Assembly (NCBI GenBank): GCA_030018635.1
Contig: JASEHU010000004.1
Coordinates: forward strand, 1-22,091
Source: a bacterium
Lineage (GTDB): Bacteria > UBA9089 > CG2-30-40-21 > SBAY01
DNA: 22,091 bases
Reading direction: 5' to 3'
The notes under the pieces are model-generated. The model searched no databases, was not told the DNA's origin, and saw only the letters and a list, made by a program, of their open reading frames with translations. Of this stretch, positions 14,116-21,658 are shown one piece after another (positions within the stretch are counted from its first letter, which is position 1; each line of letters opens with the position of its first letter). The translations under genes and the position numbers were made by a program.

Positions 14116-15150
14116 TCATATTAATTTCTCTACTATTCTTTTAACCTCTTCTGCCCTTTCTCTGGCACATATAAGGATAGCCTCGTCACTATCCACGATA
14201 ATCAAATCCGAGATTCCAAGTGTAGCAATTAATTTTTTATCTCCTCTAACAATACAATTTTGCGTATCAATTCCTATATGTTCACCCAGGACAACATTAT
14301 TATTTTCATCTTTAGGATATATCCTTTCTAAAGCCTTCCATGAGCCAACATCGTCCCAGGTAAAATCCCCTTCGAGCATCAGAATATTTTTCGCTTTTTC
14401 CATGACGCCAAAATCTATAGAGATATTTTCTACCTTTTGATAGAATTCCTCTAATTCAGCATCTTGGTAGTCCTGAATCTTCATTAATCCTGAATATAAC
14501 TGCGGCATAAATTTAGAAAAGGCATCAAGGATTGCCTGGACATGCCAGATAAATATACCACTATTCCAGAAGTAGCCTCCTCTGGCAATAAACTCCCTGG
14601 CGGTATCTAAAGAAGGTTTTTCTTTAAATGACCTCACCTCATAAACAGGAATCCCATCTTTTGTTGCTACCTTCTGATTAGTTTCTATATAGCCATAACC
14701 TGTTTCCGGACGGGTAGGTTTAATCCCAAAGGTGATAAGATTTTCTTTCTCTTGAGCCAGTTCATAGGCAAGAGAAAGAACTTTCAAGAATTCCTCCTTG
14801 TCCGGGATAAAATGATCTGCTGGCAAAACCACAAAACTTGCGTCTTTATCCTTTTTTCTCAAGTACAAAGCGGCTAAAGCGATAGCCGGAGCAGTGTTCT
14901 TGCGCCCTGGCTCAACAAGAATATTGTCCTTGTTAAGAATATTAACCATAGACAGAATTTTATCCCCAATATTTTTATTGGTTACAATCAATATCCTTTC
15001 TTTAGGAATCAAAGGGGCAATTCTATCAAGTGTTTCTTCTAATAATGTCTTTTTGCCTGTAATTGATAATAATTGTTTGGGTGTATCTGGTTGACTTTTT
15101 GGCCAGAATCTATCACCAAATCCACCCGCCAGAATCACACCGTAAAGCAT
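14116..15150 (-). CDS. manC: Mannose-1-phosphate guanylyltransferase
   Basis: Makes GDP-mannose from mannose-1-phosphate and GTP in the cytoplasm. The 344-residue length means a stand-alone transferase without the C-terminal phosphomannose isomerase domain of bifunctional ManC. The nucleotide-binding signature is LAGGFGDRFWPKS (7-19), with Lys25 in TPKQLL; other family blocks are GRKNTAPAIALAA (82-94), LPADH (109-113), FKEKP and YFWNSGIF. A separate near-perfect promoter lies upstream, and the RMD-like gene follows, so the two probably form a transcript supplying GDP-sugars for LPS or exopolysaccharide. The ribosome site (AAAGGGA) is moderate. The alternative symbol manC1 or rfbM would be equally fair. 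Confidence 0.92.
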   Translation of the reverse strand: MLYGVILAGGFGDRFWPKSQPDTPKQLLSITGKKTLLEETLDRIAPLIPKERILIVTNKNIGDKILSMVNILNKDNILVEPGRKNTAPAIALAALYLRKKDKDASFVVLPADHFIPDKEEFLKVLSLAYELAQEKENLITFGIKPTRPETGYGYIETNQKVATKDGIPVYEVRSFKEKPSLDTAREFIARGGYFWNSGIFIWHVQAILDAFSKFMPQLYSGLMKIQDYQDAELEEFYQKVENISIDFGVMEKAKNILMLEGDFTWDDVGSWKALERIYPKDENNNVVLGEHIGIDTQNCIVRGDKKLIATLGISDLIIVDSDEAILICARERAEEVKRIVEKLI

Positions 15151-15183
15151 CTTTATTTCCCTTTCTTATTTATAGGATATTAG

Positions 15184-15212
15184 ATTATACCATTTATTTT
15201 TGTAGATGTCAA
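15184..15212 (-). promoter_or_regulatory. Consensus promoter of manC
   Basis: On the minus strand TTGACA (15207-15212), 17-base spacer, TATAAT (15184-15189). The leader before the manC ATG is about 25 bases. Confidence 0.9.
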
Positions 15213-15243
15213 TGGGGAAATTAGTGATTAGTGATTAGTGATT

Positions 15244-15339
15244 AGTGAATAGTGAAAAGTGAATAGGGAATAGGGAATAGGGAATAGGGATTTTTTCTTT
15301 CCTCTTCCCTTATTCACTATTCACTTTTCACTATTCACT
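15244..15339. terminator. Large inverted repeat between lptC and the manC promoter
   Basis: A perfect 23-bp inverted repeat (15244-15266 with 15317-15339) made of AGTGAATAGTGAAAAG-type units encloses GGGAATA repeats. ATTAGTG repeats run on to about 15220. It begins at the lptC stop codon and ends just before the manC promoter, the position expected for a terminator, but it is also a tandem-repeat array and may be an interspersed repeat. Confidence 0.55.
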
Positions 15340-15887
15340 TACTTAATAACTATCCGTACCTTTTCCTTGATTTCTATCCTATCCTTACCTGAATCAATTT
15401 CTAATCCATAACCGGACAGATGTGCTTTTCCATAAATCACGCTTACCTTATCCGGTGTAATCAAAATCCCTTGTTTAGCCCTCCACCTGAGGGTATTGGT
15501 TATAAATTCTGCCCCATCTTTAGTTACTGCTTTAACATCGTTTTTTAGTTCAATATCCCTGGTTTGGGTATCTAAAATCCCTTTTTTAGCCGCTACATTT
15601 AAAATGGGCTCGTTATCTTGTTTCAATGAGAAAAATACGCATTTAATCTCTTCAAGATTGGTTTGTGTTTTGGTAACCTCTGCCTTTTTCGCCCATAATT
15701 CCCATTGTGGCTTACCACCTATTGTCTCTATGAGATGAAATCCACTCAAGCCTAATTCTGCACCCGCGGATTGGGACGAGGAATCTTTATCTTCCTGCCC
15801 GGTTTTATCCCCCTTTTTCACTAAAAGCAAAATAACAATTCCGGTTAAAATCAGGATGAATAGCCCATAAACTGTTAATTTTCTCAT
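15339..15887 (-). CDS. lptC: LPS export protein LptC
   Basis: A 182-residue bitopic inner-membrane protein that passes lipopolysaccharide from LptBFG to LptA. One membrane segment lies at about 5-24, then a Ser/Gln-rich linker to about 45, then a beta-jellyroll of alternating strands (GFHLIETIGGKPQWELWAKKAEV, ILNVAAKKGILDTQTRDIELKNDVKAVTKDG). This organisation and the KpsF neighbour identify the family, whose sequence conservation is low. Its ATG overlaps the kpsF stop codon (TAATG), so the two are coupled. It is evidence for an LPS-bearing outer membrane. lptA/lptB are not in the window. Confidence 0.85.
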   Translation of the reverse strand: MRKLTVYGLFILILTGIVILLLVKKGDKTGQEDKDSSSQSAGAELGLSGFHLIETIGGKPQWELWAKKAEVTKTQTNLEEIKCVFFSLKQDNEPILNVAAKKGILDTQTRDIELKNDVKAVTKDGAEFITNTLRWRAKQGILITPDKVSVIYGKAHLSGYGLEIDSGKDRIEIKEKVRIVIK

Positions 15888-16858
15888 TAGACTACCCCGG
15901 CTTTAAGTAAATCATGTAGATGGACAATTCCAATTAATTTATGTTGTTTATTGGTAATGAGTAATGAGGTAATGGTATATTCTTCCATTTTTGCGACTGC
16001 TGTAGCACAAAGAGCCTTCTGGGAAATTGTTCTCGGGTTTTTCGTCATTATCTCTTCCACTTTTAAATCCCAGATATCCTCATCCTTTCTTTTCTCCATT
16101 AATCTGCGTAAGTCACCATCGGTAATTATTCCGGCTAACCTGTCTTTTTCATCTACTACCGTTGTTATTCCTAACCGTTTAGAGGTCATCTCAAACAAGG
16201 CATTTCGCATTAGCGTTCCTTCAGTAACCTTTGGTATAGCATTTCCTGTGTGCATAACATCTTTAACCTCAAGTAGTAATTTTTTGCCTAATGTGCCACC
16301 AGGATGTAGCAGGGCAAAATCTTCCTCCTTAAATCCTTTTTTCTTGAGTAAGGTAATGGCTAAGGCATCTCCCATAGCCAGAGTAGCCGTAGTACTTGCC
16401 GTAGGGACAAGTCCTAAGGGACATGCCTCCTCTTTTACCCCTACATCTAAGACCACATCGCTATTGTTAGCCAGGGTAGAATTCAGGTTTCCAGTCAGGG
16501 CAATAAGTTTAATCCCCAGCCGTTTAATACTTGGTAGTAGGCGATTAATCTCCTCGGTCTCACCGCTATTAGAAAGGGCGATAAGGACATCTTGTTTGGA
16601 TACCATGCCTAAATCACCATGCATTCCCTCGGCCGGATGCATGAATAAAGCCAATGTGCCGGTAGAGGCTAATGTCCCGGCAATCTTCTCACCGATGATG
16701 CCGCTTTTACCCATACCGGTAACAACCACTCTACCCTTACATTCGTAAAGTAACTCAAGTGCCGTTAAAAAATTCGTATCGATTTTGTCTACAAGGTTGG
16801 AAATCGCCTCTGCCTCAATTCGCAATACCTTTTTCGCCTCGTCTAAAAGCGTTTTCAT
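15887..16858 (-). CDS. kpsF: D-arabinose-5-phosphate isomerase (KpsF/KdsD family)
   Basis: Interconverts ribulose-5-phosphate and arabinose-5-phosphate, the first step to Kdo for LPS. It has 323 residues from the ATG at 16858; the frame is open further upstream, but MKTLLDEAKK is the usual family start and has a GAAGGGG ribosome site. The SIS sugar-isomerase domain contains GKSGIIGEKIAGTLASTGT (50-68), HPAEGMHGDLG, NSGETEE and PTASTT (152-157). Two CBS domains follow, about 197-250 (with GIITDGDLRR) and 268-322. Placed directly before lptC, it ties sugar precursor supply to LPS export; kdsA/kdsB/kdsC are elsewhere. Confidence 0.95.
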   Translation of the reverse strand: MKTLLDEAKKVLRIEAEAISNLVDKIDTNFLTALELLYECKGRVVVTGMGKSGIIGEKIAGTLASTGTLALFMHPAEGMHGDLGMVSKQDVLIALSNSGETEEINRLLPSIKRLGIKLIALTGNLNSTLANNSDVVLDVGVKEEACPLGLVPTASTTATLAMGDALAITLLKKKGFKEEDFALLHPGGTLGKKLLLEVKDVMHTGNAIPKVTEGTLMRNALFEMTSKRLGITTVVDEKDRLAGIITDGDLRRLMEKRKDEDIWDLKVEEIMTKNPRTISQKALCATAVAKMEEYTITSLLITNKQHKLIGIVHLHDLLKAGVV

Positions 16859-16862
16859 CTTT

Positions 16863-17981
16863 TTACCCCTTCTTTTTAATTTGATTAGTAACCTCAAATG
16901 TCAATCTAAATACCCGTTCCGCTATGTCCTCTGATAATGAGCCTGTGCCACAGCTTGGTGTAATAAACAATTTTTTTAACAACAACTCCTTTTGAATACC
17001 TTTGCCGGCTAAAAGTTCTATGCCTTCCTCAAATCTTTTGAGTAAGGTTTCAACATTTTCCTTAACCACTTCATCAGAACTTGGCACAATTCCCCAGGCA
17101 AGCAGGCCACCTCTATTTAAAAATACAGCCAATTCCTCAGGGTATAAAGCCAGATTGGAGATAAAACCATAGGCATCGAAATTGATAATATCCACCTTTG
17201 TCTCCATAAGCATTCCCCAGTCGGTATTAGCGCAGCAGTGAATACCAACCAGGACATTATTACTTCCAAGTTTAAAACTTGTTCCAGGTTTAAAACCTGT
17301 TCCAGGTTTAAAACTTGTTCCAGGTTTAAAACCTGCTTCTTTGATGGTTTCAATTACCTCGTTTAAAGGCGTAATTACCTCTTCTTTACTTAAATTCACA
17401 TAGGCGGAGCCAAAGGCGGCTAAATAGGGCTCATCGATGAAGATTATGGTTGGTAGGTTTAATTCTTTAAACCTTGAGACTTGCCAGAGTGCCTTCATTG
17501 CCAAACCTTTAACTACCGCATCGAATAACTGGGGATGATAAATAATCGCCTTGTGATTTTCATCCGTAATCGTCAATCCAAAACTAATAGGCCCGGTAAT
17601 ATGACCTTTGATGAATTTGGGGTTAGACCTTGAATGTAGAATGCAGGACTGTATTCTACATTCAAGGTCTGACCCCAAACCGGCACTATAATCCTCGCTT
17701 ATTTTAAAATAATCAATATCCTGATCTAAATACCTTTGATAGAATTTTTCTAAGTGGGGTTCTACATCCGCGGTGGTATCAAAAAAAATCCTTTCTGCCT
17801 CTTCATCACAGAGGATACAAGGCAAATTCTCACTATACTGGATATACATATTTTCCCTGAAAGACCGTTTGGGTAATTGGGGCCAGATAGGGACTTCGGG
17901 CAGGTTATTCAATACTATCGTCCAGGCTTTTTCTACTTCTCTATGAGGGAGACTGCCGATAGCTGTCGCTAAACAATCCAT
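16863..17981 (-). CDS. MetE/UroD-like methyltransferase-fold protein carrying repeat insertions
   Basis: A 372-residue TIM-barrel protein of the cobalamin-independent methionine synthase / uroporphyrinogen decarboxylase superfamily. Family marks are TAIGSLPHRE at the N-terminus, FIKGHITGPISFGLT (123-137), FIDEPYLAAFGSAY, the metal-site GIHCCANTDW with His248 and Cys249/Cys250, and a second cysteine block TPSCGTGSL with Cys344. His plus Cys residues resemble the zinc site of MetE, suggesting a methyl- or thiol-group transfer; the substrate is unknown. Residues 102-122 are encoded by a near-perfect palindrome and residues 217-240 by an 18-bp tandem repeat; both are in frame. It begins 4 bases after ybbR and ends 4 bases before kpsF, so it is co-transcribed with envelope genes. 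Confidence 0.82.
   Translation of the reverse strand: MDCLATAIGSLPHREVEKAWTIVLNNLPEVPIWPQLPKRSFRENMYIQYSENLPCILCDEEAERIFFDTTADVEPHLEKFYQRYLDQDIDYFKISEDYSAGLGSDLECRIQSCILHSRSNPKFIKGHITGPISFGLTITDENHKAIIYHPQLFDAVVKGLAMKALWQVSRFKELNLPTIIFIDEPYLAAFGSAYVNLSKEEVITPLNEVIETIKEAGFKPGTSFKPGTGFKPGTSFKLGSNNVLVGIHCCANTDWGMLMETKVDIINFDAYGFISNLALYPEELAVFLNRGGLLAWGIVPSSDEVVKENVETLLKRFEEGIELLAGKGIQKELLLKKLFITPSCGTGSLSEDIAERVFRLTFEVTNQIKKKG
17263..17331. repeat. 18-bp tandem repeat in the MetE-like coding region
   Basis: Three 18-bp units of CTTGTTCCAGGTTTAAAA type (17278-17295, 17296-17313, 17314-17331) follow a degenerate 15-bp unit (17263-17277). Being a multiple of three, it adds FKPGTS/G steps to the protein (residues 217-240) without changing frame. 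Confidence 0.9.
17616..17679. repeat. Palindromic element inside the MetE-like gene
   Basis: Arms of 27 bp (17616-17642 and 17653-17679) pair with one mismatch (26 of 27) around a 10-base loop GCAGGACTGT. The core of each arm is GGGGTCAGACCTTGAATG. It encodes LGSDLECRIQSCILHSRSNP in frame (residues 102-121) just before the conserved FIKGHITGP block. Confidence 0.9.
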
Positions 17982-17985
17982 CTTA

Positions 17986-18381
17986 TTATTCCTTTTTCCT
18001 TAAAGTTACGCTTATCTTTTGCGGTTCTATAGAAATAATCTTAACCCCTGTAGGGGTAACTACATTATCCGGGAGAAGGTCATAAGAATAACTACCCGGG
18101 GCATTAATCTCGGTTAAATCAATAGGAAGATAAAATGCCGTTGCCTGACATTTCAAAACCGTGCCTCTAACCCCCTGAACATTGATAGATACATTCTTTG
18201 TAGTTTGGTTAGAAACCATTAAACCTTTGGGAATATTTTCAAAGGCGATTGAAATACGGAAATCTCTAATTATAGATACCCCACCGCTTGTAGAGAACCA
18301 TAATAGTACGGCGAGAGAAAAACAGGATAATTTTATCCACAAGTTATTGGTAATCAAGGCATAAAGGTTTAAGTTTTTCAT
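17986..18381 (-). CDS. YbbR-domain protein (CdaR-like)
   Basis: A 131-residue membrane-anchored protein: a cytoplasmic start, one membrane segment at about 12-30 (WIKLSCFSLAVLLWF) and a single YbbR domain (about 35-128, for example SIAFENIPKGLMVSNQTTKNVSINVQG). In Firmicutes CdaR has several YbbR repeats and tunes the diadenylate cyclase CdaA; here only one repeat is present. It lies downstream of cdaA but separated by a 188-bp MITE-like element, and it opens the ybbR - MetE-like - kpsF - lptC run, with gaps of only a few bases after it. A role as CdaA partner is inferred from context. Confidence 0.8.
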   Translation of the reverse strand: MKNLNLYALITNNLWIKLSCFSLAVLLWFSTSGGVSIIRDFRISIAFENIPKGLMVSNQTTKNVSINVQGVRGTVLKCQATAFYLPIDLTEINAPGSYSYDLLPDNVVTPTGVKIISIEPQKISVTLRKKE

Positions 18382-18411
18382 CTATCCTCCGTAAATATAA
18401 TTATCAATTAT

Positions 18412-18599
18412 GGAACGGTTCATTCTATCGTTTTTGCTATGATTCCTTTTGGAAATTAGAAATTGGAAATTAGAAATTAGGTCTTCACTTAACTCGTAGA
18501 CTCGCCTCAATCTCTCTCTCCCCTCTCTCCCCAATTTCTAATTTCTAATTTCACATTCATTTTTCAACCGCAAGATTTCACACTAAAGTGAACCATCCC
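18412..18599. mobile_element. MITE-like element, copy 2 (complete)
   Basis: The ends match copy 1 (GGAACGGTTCATTC on the left, GTGAACCATCCC on the right). It is flanked by an 8-bp direct repeat TCAATTAT (18404-18411 and 18600-18607); the flank is itself repetitive, so the duplication is slightly less certain than for copy 1. Inner GAAATTAG arms are kept, but the loop (about 18481-18532) is unrelated to that of copy 1. It separates cdaA from ybbR. Confidence 0.8.
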
Positions 18600-18608
18600 T
18601 CAATTATC

Positions 18609-18633
18609 AATTATCAATTATTAATTGATAATT
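18609..18633. terminator. Hairpin over the cdaA stop codon
   Basis: AATTATCAATT (18609-18619) pairs perfectly with AATTGATAATT (18623-18633) around a 3-base loop, overlapping the cdaA stop. It is AT-only apart from two pairs and has no strong U-run, so a terminator role is tentative. Confidence 0.35.
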
Positions 18634-19414
18634 AATCTGATTCCTCTGTAAAGCCTTCTGTCTCTTTTGCCTTATAGAGGGTAAGCATTTCTGTCAGGCT
18701 TTCTTCATCTAAATCACTACGCATCTTTCCATCTAAGGTAATAGATATACCACCTGTTTCTTCAGAAACAACCAATACTAAGGCATCTGTTTCTTCAGAT
18801 AGTCCCAAAGCCGCCCGATGCCTTGTTCCAAGTGGTATAGTTACCTCAGGATTTTGAGTTAGTGGTAAGACACAACTTGCGGCTATTATTTTATCTCCCT
18901 GGATAATTACTGCCCCATCATGCAGGAGACTATCAGGGGTAAACATTGTCTTTAGCAGTTCATAACTTACCTCGGCATTTATTCTCACCCCTGTTTCTAT
19001 ATAATTTTTCAGACTTATATTTTGTTTTAAAACAATTAATGCCCCTGAACCTTCCTTTGATAGTGCCATCATTACCCTTACGATTTCGGTGATTAATCTA
19101 CTTTCTTGCTTGAAGAATTTCCTTAAAATATAATTTTTGTCAATTTCGCCTATTACTCGTCTTAATTCCGGTTGAAATAAAATCACAAAGGCTAAAGGTA
19201 AAATAGTCCATAGACTTTGAAGAATCCAATCGATAGTATATAATTGAAGTAGATGTGCACCAAAGGAGGCAATAATAAGGAAGGCAAGCACCTTCAGCCC
19301 CTGGACTGCCCTTGTTTCTCTTATCAGGATAAATAACCAATAAAAGATACAAGCAATAAGTAATATCTCTAAAATATCTAAAAATCTAATTGCCAGTGGA
19401 AAAAAATTAATCAT
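18632..19414 (-). CDS. cdaA: Diadenylate cyclase CdaA (c-di-AMP synthase)
   Basis: Makes cyclic di-AMP from two ATP at the inner membrane. A 260-residue protein with three N-terminal membrane segments (about 10-30, 38-57, 65-80) and a cytoplasmic DAC domain (about 85-240). The catalytic motifs are complete: DGA in LLHDGAVII (166-168) and RHR in GTRHRAALG (198-200). AAGGAG lies 9 bases before the ATG. It sits between rho and ybbR, and MITE-like copies flank it on both sides (2 and 3). A possible -10 (TATAAT, 19445-19450) precedes it without a good -35. c-di-AMP usually controls potassium and osmotic balance and cell-wall functions; here the envelope genes downstream are a plausible link. Confidence 0.95.
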   Translation of the reverse strand: MINFFPLAIRFLDILEILLIACIFYWLFILIRETRAVQGLKVLAFLIIASFGAHLLQLYTIDWILQSLWTILPLAFVILFQPELRRVIGEIDKNYILRKFFKQESRLITEIVRVMMALSKEGSGALIVLKQNISLKNYIETGVRINAEVSYELLKTMFTPDSLLHDGAVIIQGDKIIAASCVLPLTQNPEVTIPLGTRHRAALGLSEETDALVLVVSEETGGISITLDGKMRSDLDEESLTEMLTLYKAKETEGFTEESD

Positions 19415-19493
19415 TGTATCCTACTCCTTTTAAATCAATTATCAATTATATGGAGTCCATTAATTAAGTTGACATAAAAAATGGAGATGGTTC

Positions 19494-19612
19494 ATTTTTA
19501 TCGTTTTTTCTGTGAGTTCTTTTTGGAAATTAGAAATGAGAATTGGAAATTTGAAATTGGCAAGAGAGAAGATATGATTTCGAATTTCTTCCTAATTTCC
19601 AATTTCCAATTT
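19494..19612. mobile_element. MITE-like element, copy 3 (right end lost, loop inverted)
   Basis: The left end GAGATGGTTCATTTTTATCG and the GAAATTAGAAAT arms match copy 1, but the terminal CACTAAAGTGAACC is absent, so the right end has decayed. The central loop (19559-19592) matches the reverse complement of the copy 1 loop (12031-12063), while the ends are in the same orientation. Confidence 0.75.
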
Positions 19613-19665
19613 CAATATGTCAAATTATTTATTAGATTGTATATAATAAATAATAATTGATAATT

Positions 19666-20928
19666 CTACCCTCTATTTATCGCCATTAAAAACTCTTTAT
19701 TGCTTTTCGTAGCCAGCATTTTTTCGACTATTAATTCCATACTGTCAACTGGACTTAAAGGGGTAATTGCCTTGCGCAGAAGCCAGACTTTGTTTAAATC
19801 CGCTTCATCTAAAAGTAATTCTTCTTTGCGTGTGCCGGATTTAAGTATGTTAATTGCCGGAAATAGTCTGCGGTCAACTAAACTACGGTCTAAAAGTACC
19901 TCCATATTCCCGGTGCCTTTAAACTCTTCAAAGATAACATCATCCATCCTACTGCCTGTATCAATTAAGGCGGTGGCTAAAATAGTCAAACTGCCGCCTT
20001 CTTCAATATTTCGTGCCGCACCAAAAAATCGTTTGGGTCGTTGTAAGGCATTTGAATCCACACCACCGGAAAGCACCTTTCCTGAGGTAGGAACTACCTG
20101 ATTATGTGCCCGGGCCAATCGGGTGATACTATCTAAAAGGATAACTACATCGTGTTTATGTTCTACCAGCCTTTTTGCCTTTTCAATGACCATGTCAGCT
20201 ACCTGCACATGTCGAGTTGGAGGTTCATCAAAGGTAGAACTTATCACTTCACCCTTGACTGACCGTTCCATATCTGTTACCTCTTCAGGACGCTCATCAA
20301 TCAGTAAAACAATTAATTTCATATCCGGATGATTAGTGGTAATTGAATTAGCTAATTTCTGTAATAAAACAGTTTTTCCAGTGCGTGGTGGTGCCACAAT
20401 CAACCCTCGTTGCCCGGCTCCAATAGGCGTAAGTAAATCCATAACCCGCATAGATATTTCTTCTGCCCCTCGTTCTAAATGAATCCTTTTCTCCGGATAT
20501 AGCGGTGTCAGGTTATCAAATAATATCCTGTCTGATGCTTTAGATGGGTCATCAAAATTAACTGCCTCTACCTTCAGAAGGGCAAAAAACTTCTCGCTCT
20601 CCTTAGGTGGTCTTATTTGTCCTGAGACCGTATCCCCTGTCTTTAAACTAAATTTTCTTATCTGGGAAGGTGAGATATAAATATCATCAGGGGAAGGTAG
20701 ATAATTATATTTTGGAGACCTCAAAAAGCCATATCCATCAGGCAATGTCTCCAATACCCCTTCTCCAAACAAAAGTCCTTTTTCCTGTGCCTGAGCTTGT
20801 AAAATAGCAAAGATAAGCTCTTGCTTTTTCATCCCACTTACACCCTCGATTTTTAAATTATGGGCTAAGTCGCTTAATTTTGAAATACTCATCCCCTGCA
20901 AGTCTACTAAGTTAAGTTGTGATTCCAT
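19666..20928 (-). CDS. rho: Transcription termination factor Rho
   Basis: The hexameric RNA helicase that ends transcription. At 420 residues it is standard length without the N-terminal insertions seen in some phyla. Order: helical N-terminal domain (about 8-50, LVDLQGMSISKLSDLAHNL), OSB-fold RNA-binding domain (about 55-125, GVLETLPDGYGFLR), then the ATPase with Walker A APPRTGKT (179-186), the Walker B-type LLIDERPEEVTDM, the Q-loop region KVLSGGVDSNAL and RRLFPAINILKSGTRKEELL. AAGGAGG lies 8-9 bases before the ATG. The bicyclomycin-pocket segments appear intact. It follows the CBS-PAS gene, with a long AT hairpin in between. Confidence 0.97.
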   Translation of the reverse strand: MESQLNLVDLQGMSISKLSDLAHNLKIEGVSGMKKQELIFAILQAQAQEKGLLFGEGVLETLPDGYGFLRSPKYNYLPSPDDIYISPSQIRKFSLKTGDTVSGQIRPPKESEKFFALLKVEAVNFDDPSKASDRILFDNLTPLYPEKRIHLERGAEEISMRVMDLLTPIGAGQRGLIVAPPRTGKTVLLQKLANSITTNHPDMKLIVLLIDERPEEVTDMERSVKGEVISSTFDEPPTRHVQVADMVIEKAKRLVEHKHDVVILLDSITRLARAHNQVVPTSGKVLSGGVDSNALQRPKRFFGAARNIEEGGSLTILATALIDTGSRMDDVIFEEFKGTGNMEVLLDRSLVDRRLFPAINILKSGTRKEELLLDEADLNKVWLLRKAITPLSPVDSMELIVEKMLATKSNKEFLMAINRG

Positions 20929-20951
20929 TATTTTGTCCTCCTTACAAATAA

Positions 20952-21018
20952 AATTATGAATTGTGAATTATGAATTATGAATTGAGGCATTTTAATTCAT
21001 AATTCATAATTCATAATT
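20952..21018. terminator. AT-rich inverted repeat between the CBS-PAS gene and rho
   Basis: Units of AATTATG form a left arm (20959-20983) that pairs with 20994-21018 over 25 bp with one mismatch, around a 10-base loop. It overlaps the end of the CBS-PAS gene and lies about 25 bases before the rho start region. It could stop or slow transcription into rho, or be an interspersed repeat. Confidence 0.5.
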
Positions 21019-21658
21019 TCCTTAAAAAATATATTGTCCCTACCCTTTCTTCTTCCTTTTTAATAGGTACACCGTCATATATAAATTCCTCTCCTTCTAT
21101 GAATATCCTTTCATTGATAAGGGATGCAGAAGGGACATCCTTCAAAGATGGGAAAACCTCATTTATAGATTTGCCAGTTATTTTTCTGCCGCGCCCAGTA
21201 ATAACTAATTCACTACCAACCGGGTTTATATAGATTATTTCCAACTCATTGTTTATGATTACTACCGGATATGGGAAGTTAGAAAAGAGTATTTCAAACT
21301 GTTGTTTATGGACATCAGGAGACCCTTCCCAGGCACAAATCAAGTCGAATCTATTCCAATAATCAACTATTCTACCTCTCGTATCCATAACTGGAATAGT
21401 TTTTATCTTCTTGAAATTTTGCATCAACCCTTGTAAGACTTGATAATCCTTCTCTAAATTTACAGGTATGAGATGATTGTTGATAACTTTTGTCAATGGT
21501 GTATCTAAATTTGAGGTAATGGCCGAGGAGGCAATTAAACTATCCTTTACCAACACCCCGATTATACATTTATCCTTGTCCACTACAGGTAGGTTTTTTA
21601 TGGGATATTTATAAAAAAAACCCAATATGTCACTCTTGGTTCCCCTGTCTTTTTTCAT
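21011..21658 (-). CDS. CBS-pair plus PAS domain protein
   Basis: A 215-residue soluble protein. The N-terminal part holds two CBS-like motifs: about 1-60, with NLPVVDKDKCIIGVLVKDSL, the first somewhat truncated at its N-terminus; and about 65-110, with IPVMDTRGRIVDYWNRFDL. A PAS domain follows at about 118-210 (FEILFSNFPYPVVIINNELEIIYINPVGSEL). CBS pairs usually bind adenosine nucleotides and PAS domains sense small molecules or partners; no output domain is present, so it may act by protein contact. Upstream of rho and cdaA, it could be a nucleotide-responsive regulator, but nothing here proves that. The ribosome site (AAAGGCA) is weak. No in-frame ATG lies upstream before a stop. Confidence 0.75.
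   Translation of the reverse strand: MKKDRGTKSDILGFFYKYPIKNLPVVDKDKCIIGVLVKDSLIASSAITSNLDTPLTKVINNHLIPVNLEKDYQVLQGLMQNFKKIKTIPVMDTRGRIVDYWNRFDLICAWEGSPDVHKQQFEILFSNFPYPVVIINNELEIIYINPVGSELVITGRGRKITGKSINEVFPSLKDVPSASLINERIFIEGEEFIYDGVPIKKEEERVGTIYFLRKL

Noticed and set aside
15951..16748. Long plus-strand open frame of 265 codons opposite kpsF
   Set aside because: It is antisense to the conserved SIS/CBS coding region, Ser-rich and low in complexity, as mirror frames often are.
19465..19500. Plus-strand TTGACA (19470-19475) as a promoter between cdaA and rho
   Set aside because: No -10 box at a suitable distance, and no plus-strand gene follows.
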